NCBI RefSeq assembly: GCF_013394595.1
Contig: NZ_CP053348.1
Span: 620,001-684,000 of the forward strand
Direction: 5' to 3'
Origin: Winogradskyella forsetii
GTDB lineage: Bacteria > Bacteroidota > Bacteroidia > Flavobacteriales > Flavobacteriaceae
DNA length: 64,000 nt
Position 1 is the first letter of the stretch. The number at the start of each line of letters is the position of its first letter. Position numbers and translations under genes: made by a program. The notes beneath the pieces are model-generated. The model made no database searches. It saw nothing but the letters and a program-made list of their open reading frames with translations, and was not told where the DNA came from. This document shows positions 47,435 to 54,961 of this stretch, in pieces.

Positions 47435-47591
47435 AATTCTAGGATAACCATTTAAAACCTGAGAACATATTTCTAATAAACGAATTTAATTTTGAGAGTT
47501 AAATATCTGTTTTTTTAATATGAGTTTCCGAGCCTATTTCTTGTATAATAGGGTAGAAGCAATTCTACAGTAAAGTACTAATCTCATTTAT

Positions 47592-47702
47592 ATGAAAATA
47601 TACGTAACTTTACGTATAGACGTTTTGATTGTTTTGTTTAGTTTTATCTCCTGTAAAAACTATAAAAAGGTTTTGATAGCCCTGAAATATGACGGGATAT
47701 AA
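47592..47702 (+). CDS. Tiny lipoprotein-like reading frame (possible truncated gene)
   Basis: 36 codons from ATG 47592 to TAA 47702. The sequence has a hydrophobic stretch and a lipobox-like L-F-S-F-I-S-C followed by K-N-Y-K-K, then stops after 15 residues. It may be the 5' remnant of a longer lipoprotein gene or a micropeptide. No further coding continues in other frames that I can see. Confidence 0.3.
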   Translation: MKIYVTLRIDVLIVLFSFISCKNYKKVLIALKYDGI

Positions 47703-47747
47703 TAAACAAAAGTTTTTATGTAACGAGTTAGCTACAAGCCGAAAAAA

Positions 47748-48092
47748 ATGCTCAATAGATTATTCAGGAAAAGGAAGAAAAAATTATCGAAAAGCGAAGA
47801 ATGGAAAAAATTCGAGCTATTTGAATTATTCGATGATTTAGATTCAGCAGAAAAACTTGTAGCTGAGTATAGTGGTGGATACTCAGGCGTTTTTTTATCA
47901 GCAGAAGAATTTCACAAAACATTTTCAGAAGAATTATATGATCTAAAGCAACAAAACGTTCCTGATTTTAAAAACATATGTGTTTGGTTTGCACCAACTT
48001 CTGCTTGGGATGATTTTGTAGGAATGGAAGGAATTGAATTAGGTAACAGAATTTTTGAAAGAGCCTATAGATTTTACAATTCTAATAAATAG
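47748..48092 (+). CDS. Hypothetical protein
   Basis: 114 residues, soluble, with a very basic start (R-K-R-K-K-K) and a mixed helix/strand body. I-C-V-W-F-A-P-T-S-A-W-D-D-F-V-G and E-L-G-N-R-I-F-E-R are the distinctive parts. I do not recognise a named family; size and position beside orphan genes would fit a small immunity-type protein, which is a guess. The next gene follows after 15 bp, so they are probably co-transcribed. Confidence 0.6.
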   Translation: MLNRLFRKRKKKLSKSEEWKKFELFELFDDLDSAEKLVAEYSGGYSGVFLSAEEFHKTFSEELYDLKQQNVPDFKNICVWFAPTSAWDDFVGMEGIELGNRIFERAYRFYNSNK

Positions 48093-48107
48093 AAAACATC
48101 AACAAAA

Positions 48108-48659
48108 ATGACGAAAAGTTTCTTTATAAATATATGGTTATTCATTCTAATTTTGATTTTAGTTTCATTGTCAATTTGGGGTGTTTTTTACATCGATGAT
48201 TTAGAATCAAAAATATCAGTCCTTGGAATAGTAGCAGTAATAGTTGCAGCATTTACTTCGGTAATGACAGTGAACATAAATAATAAAAAGGCACGAGAAA
48301 GAGAATATGAATTACACATATTAAAAGAAAAACAAAAAGTTTGTGAACACTTTTATAATGCGTTTTTTGAAATTTTTAAAAATGTAAAGAACAATCGAGA
48401 TGGCCTTACAAAGAAAGCAACTGATGAAATGGCTCTTTTCAAGAAAGGTTTAATGAATTGGGGAAGTGAAGACTTAATTAAAAAGTACGTTGAATATGAG
48501 GACAATCTTGATATTAATAAAGGAAACACAAGTGCTATTCTGAACAATGCCGACGGTTTTCTTAGAGATATGCGAAAAGAGCTTGGATTTAAAGATTCTA
48601 AAAGTTTAAAACTAATGACATTGCTATTGACCGCAGAAGCAAGAGCTGAATTGGGCTAG
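48108..48659 (+). CDS. Hypothetical membrane protein with coiled-coil cytoplasmic part
   Basis: 183 residues. Two N-terminal membrane helices (about 6-28 and 36-56) are followed by N-N-K-K-A-R-E-R-E-Y-E-L, a charged helix that leads into an all-helical domain of about 120 residues. No catalytic motif is seen. Similar designs occur in phage-defence membrane effectors and in many unknown proteins; nothing here decides. Its stop is followed at once by the first copy of the 110-bp border repeat. Confidence 0.6.
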   Translation: MTKSFFINIWLFILILILVSLSIWGVFYIDDLESKISVLGIVAVIVAAFTSVMTVNINNKKAREREYELHILKEKQKVCEHFYNAFFEIFKNVKNNRDGLTKKATDEMALFKKGLMNWGSEDLIKKYVEYEDNLDINKGNTSAILNNADGFLRDMRKELGFKDSKSLKLMTLLLTAEARAELG

Positions 48660-48669
48660 TAGCTAAGAT

Positions 48670-48778
48670 ATGTATAATTCATTGCTAGTTATAGCCTACT
48701 TACGAAAGTCCTCGCGGACATTCTATCTGTGATTTATTTGCTAACTTTAGTGCTTAAACACGCAACGAAATCATACAC
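48670..48778 (+). repeat. Intergenic border repeat, copy A
   Basis: From TGTATAATTCATTGCTAG (about 48670) through CGCGGACATTCTATCTGTG to CACGCAACGAAATCATACAC. The 3' two-thirds, from CGCGGACATT to CATACAC, is identical to copy B at 51055-51120. It begins about 10 bases after the stop of the gene at 48108-48659. Confidence 0.9.
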
Positions 48779-48784
48779 AATCAC

Positions 48785-48798
48785 GTTACCACCAATGC
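48785..48798 (+). repeat. Left inverted 14-mer of the DUF4062/AlbA operon
   Basis: GTTACCACCAATGC lies 97 bp before the DUF4062 gene. Its reverse complement, with one mismatch, GCACTGGTGGTAAC, occurs at 50981-50994 just after the AlbA gene. Confidence 0.6.
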
Positions 48799-48894
48799 TA
48801 AAAGACAGGCAATACAACAAGAAATAAACGAAAAGTAGATAAACAGATCTAACTTGATTTAAAATCGATAAATTTGATTTCGAAAAATTAGTGA

Positions 48895-49479
48895 ATGGCA
48901 AAAAAGAAAAAAATAAATATTATGGTAGCCTCAACAGTTTATCAAAACCGTGATTTGCTTTTGCAAATTTGCGGTATTTTGAACGCTTACGGTTACCACG
49001 TTATCAATTCCGAATACGGCACTCTTCATCCACCTTTAGGAATGAACAACACAGATGCTTGTATTGCTGCTGTGGCTGAATGTGATATTTTCTTTGGCAT
49101 AATCAATCCGATGTATAGCACTGGAATTACACATTTAGAATTTCAAAGAGCTATTGCCATTGACAAACCACGAAGATTTATTGCTCATAGTTTTGTGACT
49201 TTCTCACGAAAACTGCTTGCTCAATATATGTTTTCCGATGTAGCCAAAACTCAACGAAACGATTTTGAAATTAAATCCACTTCTGTAATGGATAGTGTTA
49301 AAGTGATTGATATGTATAACGATGCAGTTCAAATTAATTTAGCCTATGAAGAACGGAAATATCATTGGGTACAAGAGTTTTTTAGACCAGACGAAGCATT
49401 AAGACACGTTGAAACTTTATTCCGTGATATTAAACGTGTAGAAAGTGAATTAGCTATTTTAAACAATCCAGCTCAATGA
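48895..49479 (+). CDS. DUF4062-like protein
   Basis: 194 residues, soluble. I-M-V-A-S-T-V-Y-Q-N-R-D near the N-terminus is the DUF4062 opening. N-T-D-A-C-I-A-A-V-A-E-C-D-I-F-F-G-I and the T-G-I-T-H-L-E-F-Q-R-A segment with an invariant-looking Glu follow; the latter resembles TIR/nucleoside-deoxyribosyltransferase-like folds. A helical C-terminus ends in E-L-A-I-L-N-N-P. It overlaps the AlbA/HATPase gene by 4 bases. DUF4062 is known in bacterial NLR-like and defence-associated proteins, so a sensor or effector role is possible. Confidence 0.8.
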   Translation: MAKKKKINIMVASTVYQNRDLLLQICGILNAYGYHVINSEYGTLHPPLGMNNTDACIAAVAECDIFFGIINPMYSTGITHLEFQRAIAIDKPRRFIAHSFVTFSRKLLAQYMFSDVAKTQRNDFEIKSTSVMDSVKVIDMYNDAVQINLAYEERKYHWVQEFFRPDEALRHVETLFRDIKRVESELAILNNPAQ

Positions 49480-50966
49480 AAACAGAACAACTTATAAAAG
49501 ACCTGATAAAACAAGGCGAAAGCGAACAGCTTGATTTTAAGGAAGTTGTTCGTAAAGATGTTATTGGTAAAACTATTTGTGGTTTTTTAAATAACGAAGG
49601 CGGTCAGTTACTCATTGGCATTACTGACAATAAAGAAATTAAGGGAATTATAAATGCAAATAAATGGCAGTTTGAAATTGAACAATACTTGATTAAAGAA
49701 TTAGTACCTGAAGCACCTGTAATGGTTTCAGTTGAAAATTATAGTGACAAGCAATTATTGCTTATCAAAGTTTGGGAGGGTTCAAAGCAACCATACATTT
49801 TTAACGGTAGCATTTATTATCGCAGAAATGATAGAACTATTCAGGCATCATCTAAAGAAATTTCTGAGCTTATTCATAAAAGACAGGAAACTGAAATTCA
49901 TTGGGAACGGCAAGCAGCACTAGGTGTAGAGTTGGAAGATTTGGATTTTGAAGAAATTCAAAAAACTATGGATGCGGCATTGTCTGACAATAAAATGAAA
50001 GACATAAAAAAAGAGCCACTTGAATTTCTTTCGTATTATGGACTTTTCCAAAATGGAAATTTTACCAACGCAGCTGTTGTTCTATTTGCAAAAAAACCAT
50101 CACGGTTTATACCACAAGTAAGAGTTCGTGTTGCCTTTCTAGGTCACGGAAAAACAGGCGATGTTTTTAAAGATGACCAACTACTAGAAGGTAATTTATT
50201 TAAGAATATTGAAGCCATTCAAAATTTCTTTGAAAAGCATTTATCGTTTAGCCGAAAATTTGAAAACAACAATTGGAAAAGAACAGATGATTATGTTTTT
50301 CCAATGGCAGCTTTACGTGAAGGTGTTATGAATGCTTTAGTGCATAGAGAATATGGTTTAGTTTCAAGTGCTTTATCAATTATTGTTTATAATGACAAAC
50401 TAGAAATTACAAATAGTGGTAAATCTCCTTATAAACAAAGCGAATTAAAGAAGAGCCATTTATCAATGCCATATAATCCTGATATAGCACATATTGTTTT
50501 TCTTAGAGGTTATATTGAAAAGATAGGTAGAGGAACATTAAAGATTATAGATGCTTGTAAACAAGCTGGTATAAAAGCACCAATTTGGGAAATAGGAAAA
50601 CAGACTGTTAAGTTAACTTTCTTTAGTGATGTTAAACTTGGTGGTGCTATTGAAGGTACTACTAAAGGAACTACTGAAGGAGCTATTGAAGGAGCTATTG
50701 AAGGAGCTATTGAAGGAGCTATTGAAGGAGCTATTGAAGGAGGAACTAAAAGAGTTAAAGATAAATTAGCTATTCTATTAACAGCTATTTCAGTTAATGA
50801 AGGAAATAGAGTTCCTGATTACAAAGAAGCTACGGGTTTACCTGAGAGTAGTATGGAAAGATATATCAAGCAACTAAAGGATGGTGGTTTAATTGAGTTT
50901 AGAGGAGAGGCAGCTCATACTGGAGGTTATTTTTTAACAAAGAAAATGAAATCAAAATTAAAATAG
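49476..50966 (+). CDS. AlbA_2 (Schlafen-like) and HATPase_c_4 ATP-binding protein
   Basis: 496 residues. Residues about 10-135 form an AlbA_2 domain: E-S-E-Q-L-D-F-K-E and F-L-N-N-E-G-G-Q-L-L-I-G-I are its signature, with I-Y-Y-R-R. Residues about 270-365 match HATPase_c_4: F-P-M-A-A-L-R-E-G-V-M-N-A-L-V-H-R-E-Y, I-T-N-S-G, R-G-Y-I-E-K-I-G-R-G-T. A run of G-A-I-E repeats (about 390-421) links to a C-terminal winged helix. Such proteins are often called transcriptional regulators or divergent AAA_4 proteins. Co-operonic with DUF4062. Confidence 0.88.
   Translation: MKTEQLIKDLIKQGESEQLDFKEVVRKDVIGKTICGFLNNEGGQLLIGITDNKEIKGIINANKWQFEIEQYLIKELVPEAPVMVSVENYSDKQLLLIKVWEGSKQPYIFNGSIYYRRNDRTIQASSKEISELIHKRQETEIHWERQAALGVELEDLDFEEIQKTMDAALSDNKMKDIKKEPLEFLSYYGLFQNGNFTNAAVVLFAKKPSRFIPQVRVRVAFLGHGKTGDVFKDDQLLEGNLFKNIEAIQNFFEKHLSFSRKFENNNWKRTDDYVFPMAALREGVMNALVHREYGLVSSALSIIVYNDKLEITNSGKSPYKQSELKKSHLSMPYNPDIAHIVFLRGYIEKIGRGTLKIIDACKQAGIKAPIWEIGKQTVKLTFFSDVKLGGAIEGTTKGTTEGAIEGAIEGAIEGAIEGAIEGGTKRVKDKLAILLTAISVNEGNRVPDYKEATGLPESSMERYIKQLKDGGLIEFRGEAAHTGGYFLTKKMKSKLK
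50643..50738 (+). repeat. In-frame 12-bp tandem repeats in the AlbA/HATPase gene
   Basis: Eight 12-bp units; the last five (50679-50738) are identical GGAGCTATTGAA, encoding Gly-Ala-Ile-Glu. The first three are diverged. Twelve is a multiple of three, so slippage would lengthen or shorten the linker between the ATPase and the winged helix without breaking the frame. Confidence 0.97.
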
Positions 50967-50980
50967 CAGAAAGCAAGGAA

Positions 50981-51120
50981 GCACTGGTGGTAACACCATA
51001 TAAGATTAATTGCTAGTTATAGCCTACTGACGAATCCCGATAGCTATCGGGACTCGCGGACATTCTATCTGTGATTTATTTGCTAACTTTAGTGCTTAAA
51101 CACGCAACGAAATCATACAC
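50981..51120 (+). repeat. Intergenic border repeat, copy B, with inserted palindrome
   Basis: Begins with GCACTGGTGGTAAC (50981-50994, the right inverted 14-mer), then TTAATTGCTAGTTATAGCC and the same tail as copy A up to CATACAC at 51120. Where copy A reads ACGAAAGTCCTCGCGGAC, copy B has an 18-bp perfect palindrome TCCCGATAGCTATCGGGA (51035-51052) before CTCGCGGAC. Confidence 0.9.
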
Positions 51121-51170
51121 GAACACCCTTAGGCACAAATTGATAACCAACTTCACTAAAAAAGATTTGA

Positions 51171-51668
51171 ATGAAATTACTACTTCTAATTTTTACAACT
51201 CTATTTTTATCTGTTTCTGTATTCGGTCAGGAAAAAACGATTGAATTAGTTCATAAAAAAAGAAACAAGGTTGAATTAATAAAACTCAATAGTCCGATTG
51301 TCTTGGTTGTGTCTAAAAAAAGGAAAATCAGAGGAACATTAATTGACTTTGACGAAAATAATTTGACAATTAGGGACAACAAAGGAATTGTAAATAATAT
51401 AGATATATTAACAATACATAAAATAAAAAGAGACAGGTTTAAGAACAGAAGATGGCTCGAACCTTTCGGGTACATAGGTGTTGGAGCTGGATTAGCTTTA
51501 GTTGCAACACCGTTCATTTGGATTTTTGATGGCGGAGCAAAAGCGCAAGAAGCACTTGAATTTGCAGGAATTTTAGCATCTGTTTCTTTTCCTGTAATTT
51601 TGATTGGAACATCTAAACGGAGTTTTAATATGAAAAAAATTTGGACTTTAATAGTTAGAGATGAATAA
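51171..51668 (+). CDS. Small secreted protein, paralogue of 46480-47019
   Basis: 165 residues. Signal peptide ending in V-S-V-F-G before Q-E-K. Body has I-R-G-T-L-I-D-F-D-E-N-N-L-T-I and H-K-I-K-R, then two hydrophobic segments (about 104-118 and 132-146), matching the layout of the 179-residue protein at 46480. Function unknown. It lies between border repeats B and C as a single-gene unit. Confidence 0.72.
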   Translation: MKLLLLIFTTLFLSVSVFGQEKTIELVHKKRNKVELIKLNSPIVLVVSKKRKIRGTLIDFDENNLTIRDNKGIVNNIDILTIHKIKRDRFKNRRWLEPFGYIGVGAGLALVATPFIWIFDGGAKAQEALEFAGILASVSFPVILIGTSKRSFNMKKIWTLIVRDE

Positions 51669-51675
51669 ATAACTT

Positions 51676-51750
51676 GTGCGAACACCGTATATAATTCATT
51701 GCTAGTTTAAGCCTACTTACAAAAGTCCACGCAGACTTTCAACTGCCCCC
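51676..51750 (+). repeat. Intergenic border repeat, copy C (partial)
   Basis: Starts GTGCGAACACCGTATATAAT, then TCATTGCTAGTTTAAGCCTACTTAC and AAAAGTCCACGCAGAC. It matches the 5' third of copies A and B. The tail (CTATCTGTGATTTATTTGC and on) is missing and replaced by TTCAACTGCCCCC. Confidence 0.8.
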
Positions 51751-51765
51751 AAAACGTTAAACACA

Positions 51766-51861
51766 ATGTTTAAGAAATTATTAAAACATATTATAGATGT
51801 CTCAAAAGAGCTATTAATATTTATTGTGATAGTTGTGATTGCGGAATTAGGTATTTTTTAA
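51766..51861 (+). CDS. Possible 31-residue membrane micropeptide
   Basis: ATG 51766 to TAA 51861 encodes M-F-K-K-L-L-K-H followed by one hydrophobic helix (L-I-F-I-V-I-V-V-I-A-E-L-G-I-F). It has a positively charged start and a single membrane span, as in small membrane proteins. It stands right after border repeat C. Coding is unproven. Confidence 0.3.
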   Translation: MFKKLLKHIIDVSKELLIFIVIVVIAELGIF

Positions 51862-52030
51862 TGGTATTATCCAATGGACTACTATTTACCCTAAATCGTT
51901 CTGTGATACACCTATGCGATTAACTATTTTAGTAATTCCCTCTGCTTTTCCAATTCTTATTAAAATTACACCTATAGAGTATTGACTGCATTTACCGTCT
52001 TTTGAATTTTCAATAAAGAACATAAAAAAA

Positions 52031-52050
52031 GCCCAACATTACTGTTGGAC
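52031..52050 (-). terminator. pnp terminator
   Basis: 8-bp stem GCCCAACA (52031-52038) / TGTTGGAC (52043-52050) with one mismatch and a 4-base loop, followed on the - strand by seven T (52030-52024). It lies 27 bp past the pnp stop. Confidence 0.85.
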
Positions 52051-52076
52051 TTTAGGGTTATATAACTTAAAGAAGA

Positions 52077-54332
52077 TTAATCCTCTTTTTTGTCTTGTCT
52101 AGGCTTACGATCATCACGTCGGTTATCACGTCCGCGATTGTCTCTTCCTCTGTTGTTATCACGTCCACCACGACTGTTATTGTCTCTTGGTGGTCTTTCC
52201 TTGAAACCTTCTGGTTTTGGTAAAATCGCCTTACGGGATACTTTTTCCTTACGCGTTCTAGAATCAATGCCGAAGTATTTTACATCAAACACATCGCCCA
52301 TGTTTACCACATCAGATACATTTTCTGTACGTTCCCAAGCTAATTCAGATACGTGCAATAGTACTTCGTTTCCTGGAGCATCCATATACTCAACAACAGC
52401 GCCAAAATCTAACATTTTGATCACTTTTACTTCGTAAATGCTACCCACTTCAGGCTTAAATAAAATGGCATCTATTTTTGCCATTACAGCCTCAATACCT
52501 TTTTTACCAACACCTAAAATTTCAACAATACCTTCTTCAGTTACTGGATCTTCGTTAATAACGATAGTGGTCTCAGTTTCCTTTTGCATTTCTTGAATCA
52601 CTTTTCCACCAGGCCCAATCAAGGCTCCAATAAATTCATTTGGAATTCTTCTGGTTACCATTGTTGGCGCATGTTCTTTTACTTCAGCGTTTGGCTTAGC
52701 AATAGTATCCGTTAACTTCTCTAAGATATGTAAACGACCATTACGTGCTTGCTTTAATGCATTCACTAAAATCTCGTATGATAATCCTTTTACTTTAATA
52801 TCCATTTGACAAGCGGTAATACCGTCTGCAGTACCAGTCACTTTAAAGTCCATATCGCCTAAATGATCTTCATCACCTAAAATATCGGACAATACCGCGT
52901 ATTTTCCAGAATCTCCATCAGAAATTAATCCCATAGCAATACCAGAAACTGGTTTTTTCATTTGCACACCAGCATCCATCAATGCCATTGTACCAGAACA
53001 AACTGTTGCCATAGAAGACGAACCGTTAGATTCCAATACTTCAGAAACCACACGTACGGTATAAGGACAATCCTCAGGAATCATACCTTTTAAGGCGCGT
53101 TGTGCTAAGTTACCATGACCAACTTCTCTACGAGAGGTGCCACGGATGGGTCTTGCTTCACCTGTACAAAAAGGAGGGAAGTTATAATGTAAATAGAAAC
53201 GCTCTTCACCTTCGTAAGATGGCATGTCTACTTGATTGGCATCCCTAGATGTTCCTAAAGTTACGGTTGCTAAAGCTTGAGTTTCTCCACGTGTAAATAT
53301 TGAAGAACCATGAACAGATGGTAAATAATCGACCTCACACCATATCGGTCTAATCTCGTCGGTTTTTCTTCCGTCTAAACGTTGGCCTTCATTTAAGGTC
53401 AAGTCTCTAATAGCCGCTTTTTCGGCAGCACGATAATATTTTGAAACCAAACCACCAAAGTCCTCTAATTCTTCTTCAGAAAAAGTGGCTTTGATTTCTT
53501 CTTTGATTTCAGAAAAGGCAGCACTTCTTTCGTGTTTCGATGATCCCGCTTTTGCTATGGCATATACCTTATCGTAAGCCATATCATGAATTTTATTAGC
53601 CAAATCCTCGTCTGATCGTTCTTCAGGATACTCACGTGTTTCTTTCTTACCGAAAGCTTCAGCCAATCTCAATTGTGCAGCACATTGTACTTTAATAGCT
53701 TCATGCGCAAACTTAATGGCTTCTGTCATTTCTTCTTCAGAAATCTCATCCATTTCACCTTCAACCATCATTACGGAATCCGCAGAAGCTCCGATCATCA
53801 TATCGATATCAGACTCTTCTAATTGCGAACGTGTTGGGTTAATGATAAATTCGCCATTCACACGGCCAACTCTTGCTTCAGAAATGGCACATTCAAATGG
53901 AAAATCTGATAATTGGATAGCAGCAGAAGCAGCTAATCCTGCCATGGCATCTGGCATAACGTCATCATCATGAGACATTAATTGAATCATCACTTGTGTT
54001 TCTGAGTGATAATCTTTTGGGAATAATGGACGTAAAACACGATCCACTAAACGCATCGTTAATACTTCGCCGTCACTTGGTCTTGCTTCTCTTTTAAAGA
54101 AACCACCAGGATAACGCCCAGCCGCTGCAAATTTTTCCCTGTAATCTACCGTTAAAGGAAGAAAATCAAGATCTTTTTGTTCGTAATTGGAAACTACTGT
54201 ACATAATAACATACATTTTCCAGACTGCACCACAACGCTACCATGCGCTTGTTTTGCTAATTTTCCGGTTTCGATAGAAATTTCTCTACCGTCTCCTAGG
54301 TCAATGACCTCTCTAAAAACTTTTGGAATCAT
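52077..54332 (-). CDS. pnp: Polynucleotide phosphorylase
   Basis: 751 residues. Phosphorolytic 3'-5' exoribonuclease of RNA turnover. Two RNase PH domains: the first has [15 protein letters not shown], the second [15 protein letters not shown] and [14 protein letters not shown]. Then a KH domain ([13 protein letters not shown]) and an S1 domain ([10 protein letters not shown]). A C-terminal tail of about 40 residues rich in Arg, Asp, Gly and Asn with R-G-G/R-G-R repeats is added. Follows rpsO, the usual pairing. Confidence 0.97.
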   Translation of the reverse strand: MIPKVFREVIDLGDGREISIETGKLAKQAHGSVVVQSGKCMLLCTVVSNYEQKDLDFLPLTVDYREKFAAAGRYPGGFFKREARPSDGEVLTMRLVDRVLRPLFPKDYHSETQVMIQLMSHDDDVMPDAMAGLAASAAIQLSDFPFECAISEARVGRVNGEFIINPTRSQLEESDIDMMIGASADSVMMVEGEMDEISEEEMTEAIKFAHEAIKVQCAAQLRLAEAFGKKETREYPEERSDEDLANKIHDMAYDKVYAIAKAGSSKHERSAAFSEIKEEIKATFSEEELEDFGGLVSKYYRAAEKAAIRDLTLNEGQRLDGRKTDEIRPIWCEVDYLPSVHGSSIFTRGETQALATVTLGTSRDANQVDMPSYEGEERFYLHYNFPPFCTGEARPIRGTSRREVGHGNLAQRALKGMIPEDCPYTVRVVSEVLESNGSSSMATVCSGTMALMDAGVQMKKPVSGIAMGLISDGDSGKYAVLSDILGDEDHLGDMDFKVTGTADGITACQMDIKVKGLSYEILVNALKQARNGRLHILEKLTDTIAKPNAEVKEHAPTMVTRRIPNEFIGALIGPGGKVIQEMQKETETTIVINEDPVTEEGIVEILGVGKKGIEAVMAKIDAILFKPEVGSIYEVKVIKMLDFGAVVEYMDAPGNEVLLHVSELAWERTENVSDVVNMGDVFDVKYFGIDSRTRKEKVSRKAILPKPEGFKERPPRDNNSRGGRDNNRGRDNRGRDNRRDDRKPRQDKKED

Positions 54333-54489
54333 AAATTTTTTAATTCTTGAATTTTTCCGGGACTTCGACTACGCTCAGCCACCAAAAATTCTGTTAAACA
54401 ATGGTCTCCGCCTAACTGGACGGACAGGGTTGTGTTGTTGTGTGTAGTTGTTGTGTGACCTCTTAAGTCGTGACCAATGAAAAACCATT

Positions 54490-54530
54490 GTCCTGATTTC
54501 CTGCCTGTCGGCAGCCAGGTGTTTCAGGAC
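54490..54530. repeat. Nested palindrome in the rpsO-pnp gap
   Basis: Outer arms GTCCTGA (54490-54496) and TCAGGAC (54524-54530) enclose CCTGCCTGTCGGCAGCCAGG (54500-54519), itself an imperfect palindrome. The inner unit resembles CCTGCCTTCCGGAAAGACAGG at 61110-61130. Confidence 0.75.
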
Positions 54531-54579
54531 CTGCTTAATTTTAAATTCGAATTTTAGACGCTTTCGTTTGCGTTATTTC

Positions 54580-54606
54580 ACTTCGACTTCGCTCAGTGAC
54601 CGAAGT
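54580..54606. repeat. Short hairpin repeat, GACTTCGCTCA type
   Basis: ACTTCG (54580-54585) and CGAAGT (54601-54606) pair around ACTTCGCTCAGTGAC. The unit is shared in altered form with 54360-54382, 58700-58725 and 38650-38724. Confidence 0.75.
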
Positions 54607-54626
54607 TTCTTTGTATTTATCAAAAA

Positions 54627-54646
54627 ACCACGCTGTTAGGCGTGGT
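54627..54646 (-). terminator. rpsO terminator
   Basis: 7-bp perfect stem ACCACGC (54627-54633) / GCGTGGT (54640-54646), 6-base loop, followed on the - strand by a run of six T. It lies 13 bp past the rpsO stop. Confidence 0.88.
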
Positions 54647-54659
54647 CTTTTTATTGAGA

Positions 54660-54929
54660 TTATTTTCTTAATCCTAATTCTTTCACTATTGCACGATATC
54701 TTAAGACATCTTTCTTAGTTAAGTAGTCTAGTAATGATCTACGTTTACCAACTAATTTTACTAATGAACGCTCCGTATTATAATCTTTGCGATTATTCTT
54801 TAAGTGCTCAGTTAAGTGATTGATTCTTGCTGTAAATAATGCAATCTGTCCTTCTGCAGATCCAGTGTCCTTTGCATCTTTACCGTGTTTTTTGAAAAGT
54901 TTTTCCTTTTCCTTTTGATCTAAATACAT
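54660..54929 (-). CDS. rpsO: 30S ribosomal protein S15
   Basis: 89 residues from ATG 54929, the exact S15 length; a longer frame upstream adds residues not found in the family. M-Y-L-D-Q-K-E-K opening, T-G-S-A-E-G-Q-I-A-L-F-T-A-R-I, L-T-E-H-L-K, H/K-D-Y-N-T-E-R-S-L and V-G-K-R-R-S-L-L-D-Y-L are conserved. S15 binds 16S rRNA helix 20-22. Upstream of pnp, the widespread arrangement. Confidence 0.97.
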   Translation of the reverse strand: MYLDQKEKEKLFKKHGKDAKDTGSAEGQIALFTARINHLTEHLKNNRKDYNTERSLVKLVGKRRSLLDYLTKKDVLRYRAIVKELGLRK

Positions 54930-54961
54930 GCTAATATTATTGTAAATGATTTTTATGTACA

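Larger units (their letters stand above)
47020..47747. other. 728-bp gap with relics only
   Basis: Apart from the T9SS relic (- strand) and a 36-codon lipoprotein-like reading frame (+ strand), this stretch has no gene. TTTTTATTAATCCGTTTATTAATCCGTTT at 47101-47128 contains a TTTATTAATCCG direct duplication. The rest is AT-rich without recognisable structure. It reads as a graveyard at the left edge of the accessory region. Confidence 0.5.
51669..52076. other. 408-bp gap after the accessory region
   Basis: Contains border repeat C, the possible micropeptide and the pnp terminator. From 51862 to about 52020 I see no gene, repeat or structure. Confidence 0.6.
54333..54659. other. rpsO-pnp intergenic region loaded with small repeats
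   Basis: 327 bp containing the rpsO terminator, a large nested palindrome at 54490-54530, two GACT(A/T)CGCTCA repeats (54360-54382, 54580-54606) and TCCGCCTAACTGGACGGA at 54408-54425. On the - strand it includes an A/C-rich run (ACAACAACTACACACAACAA, about 54452-54433). No gene is seen. Confidence 0.8.

Noticed and set aside
48660..51750. True integron attC sites
   Set aside because: The border repeats have no GTTRRRY/RYYYAAC core pair at the right places and no integrase is in the window; only the cassette-like layout is similar.
52090..52437. A + strand frame of 115 codons opposite the pnp 3' end
   Set aside because: It mirrors the Arg/Gly/Asp-rich tail and S1 domain of pnp on the other strand and has a Ser/Leu/Arg composition typical of antisense shadows.
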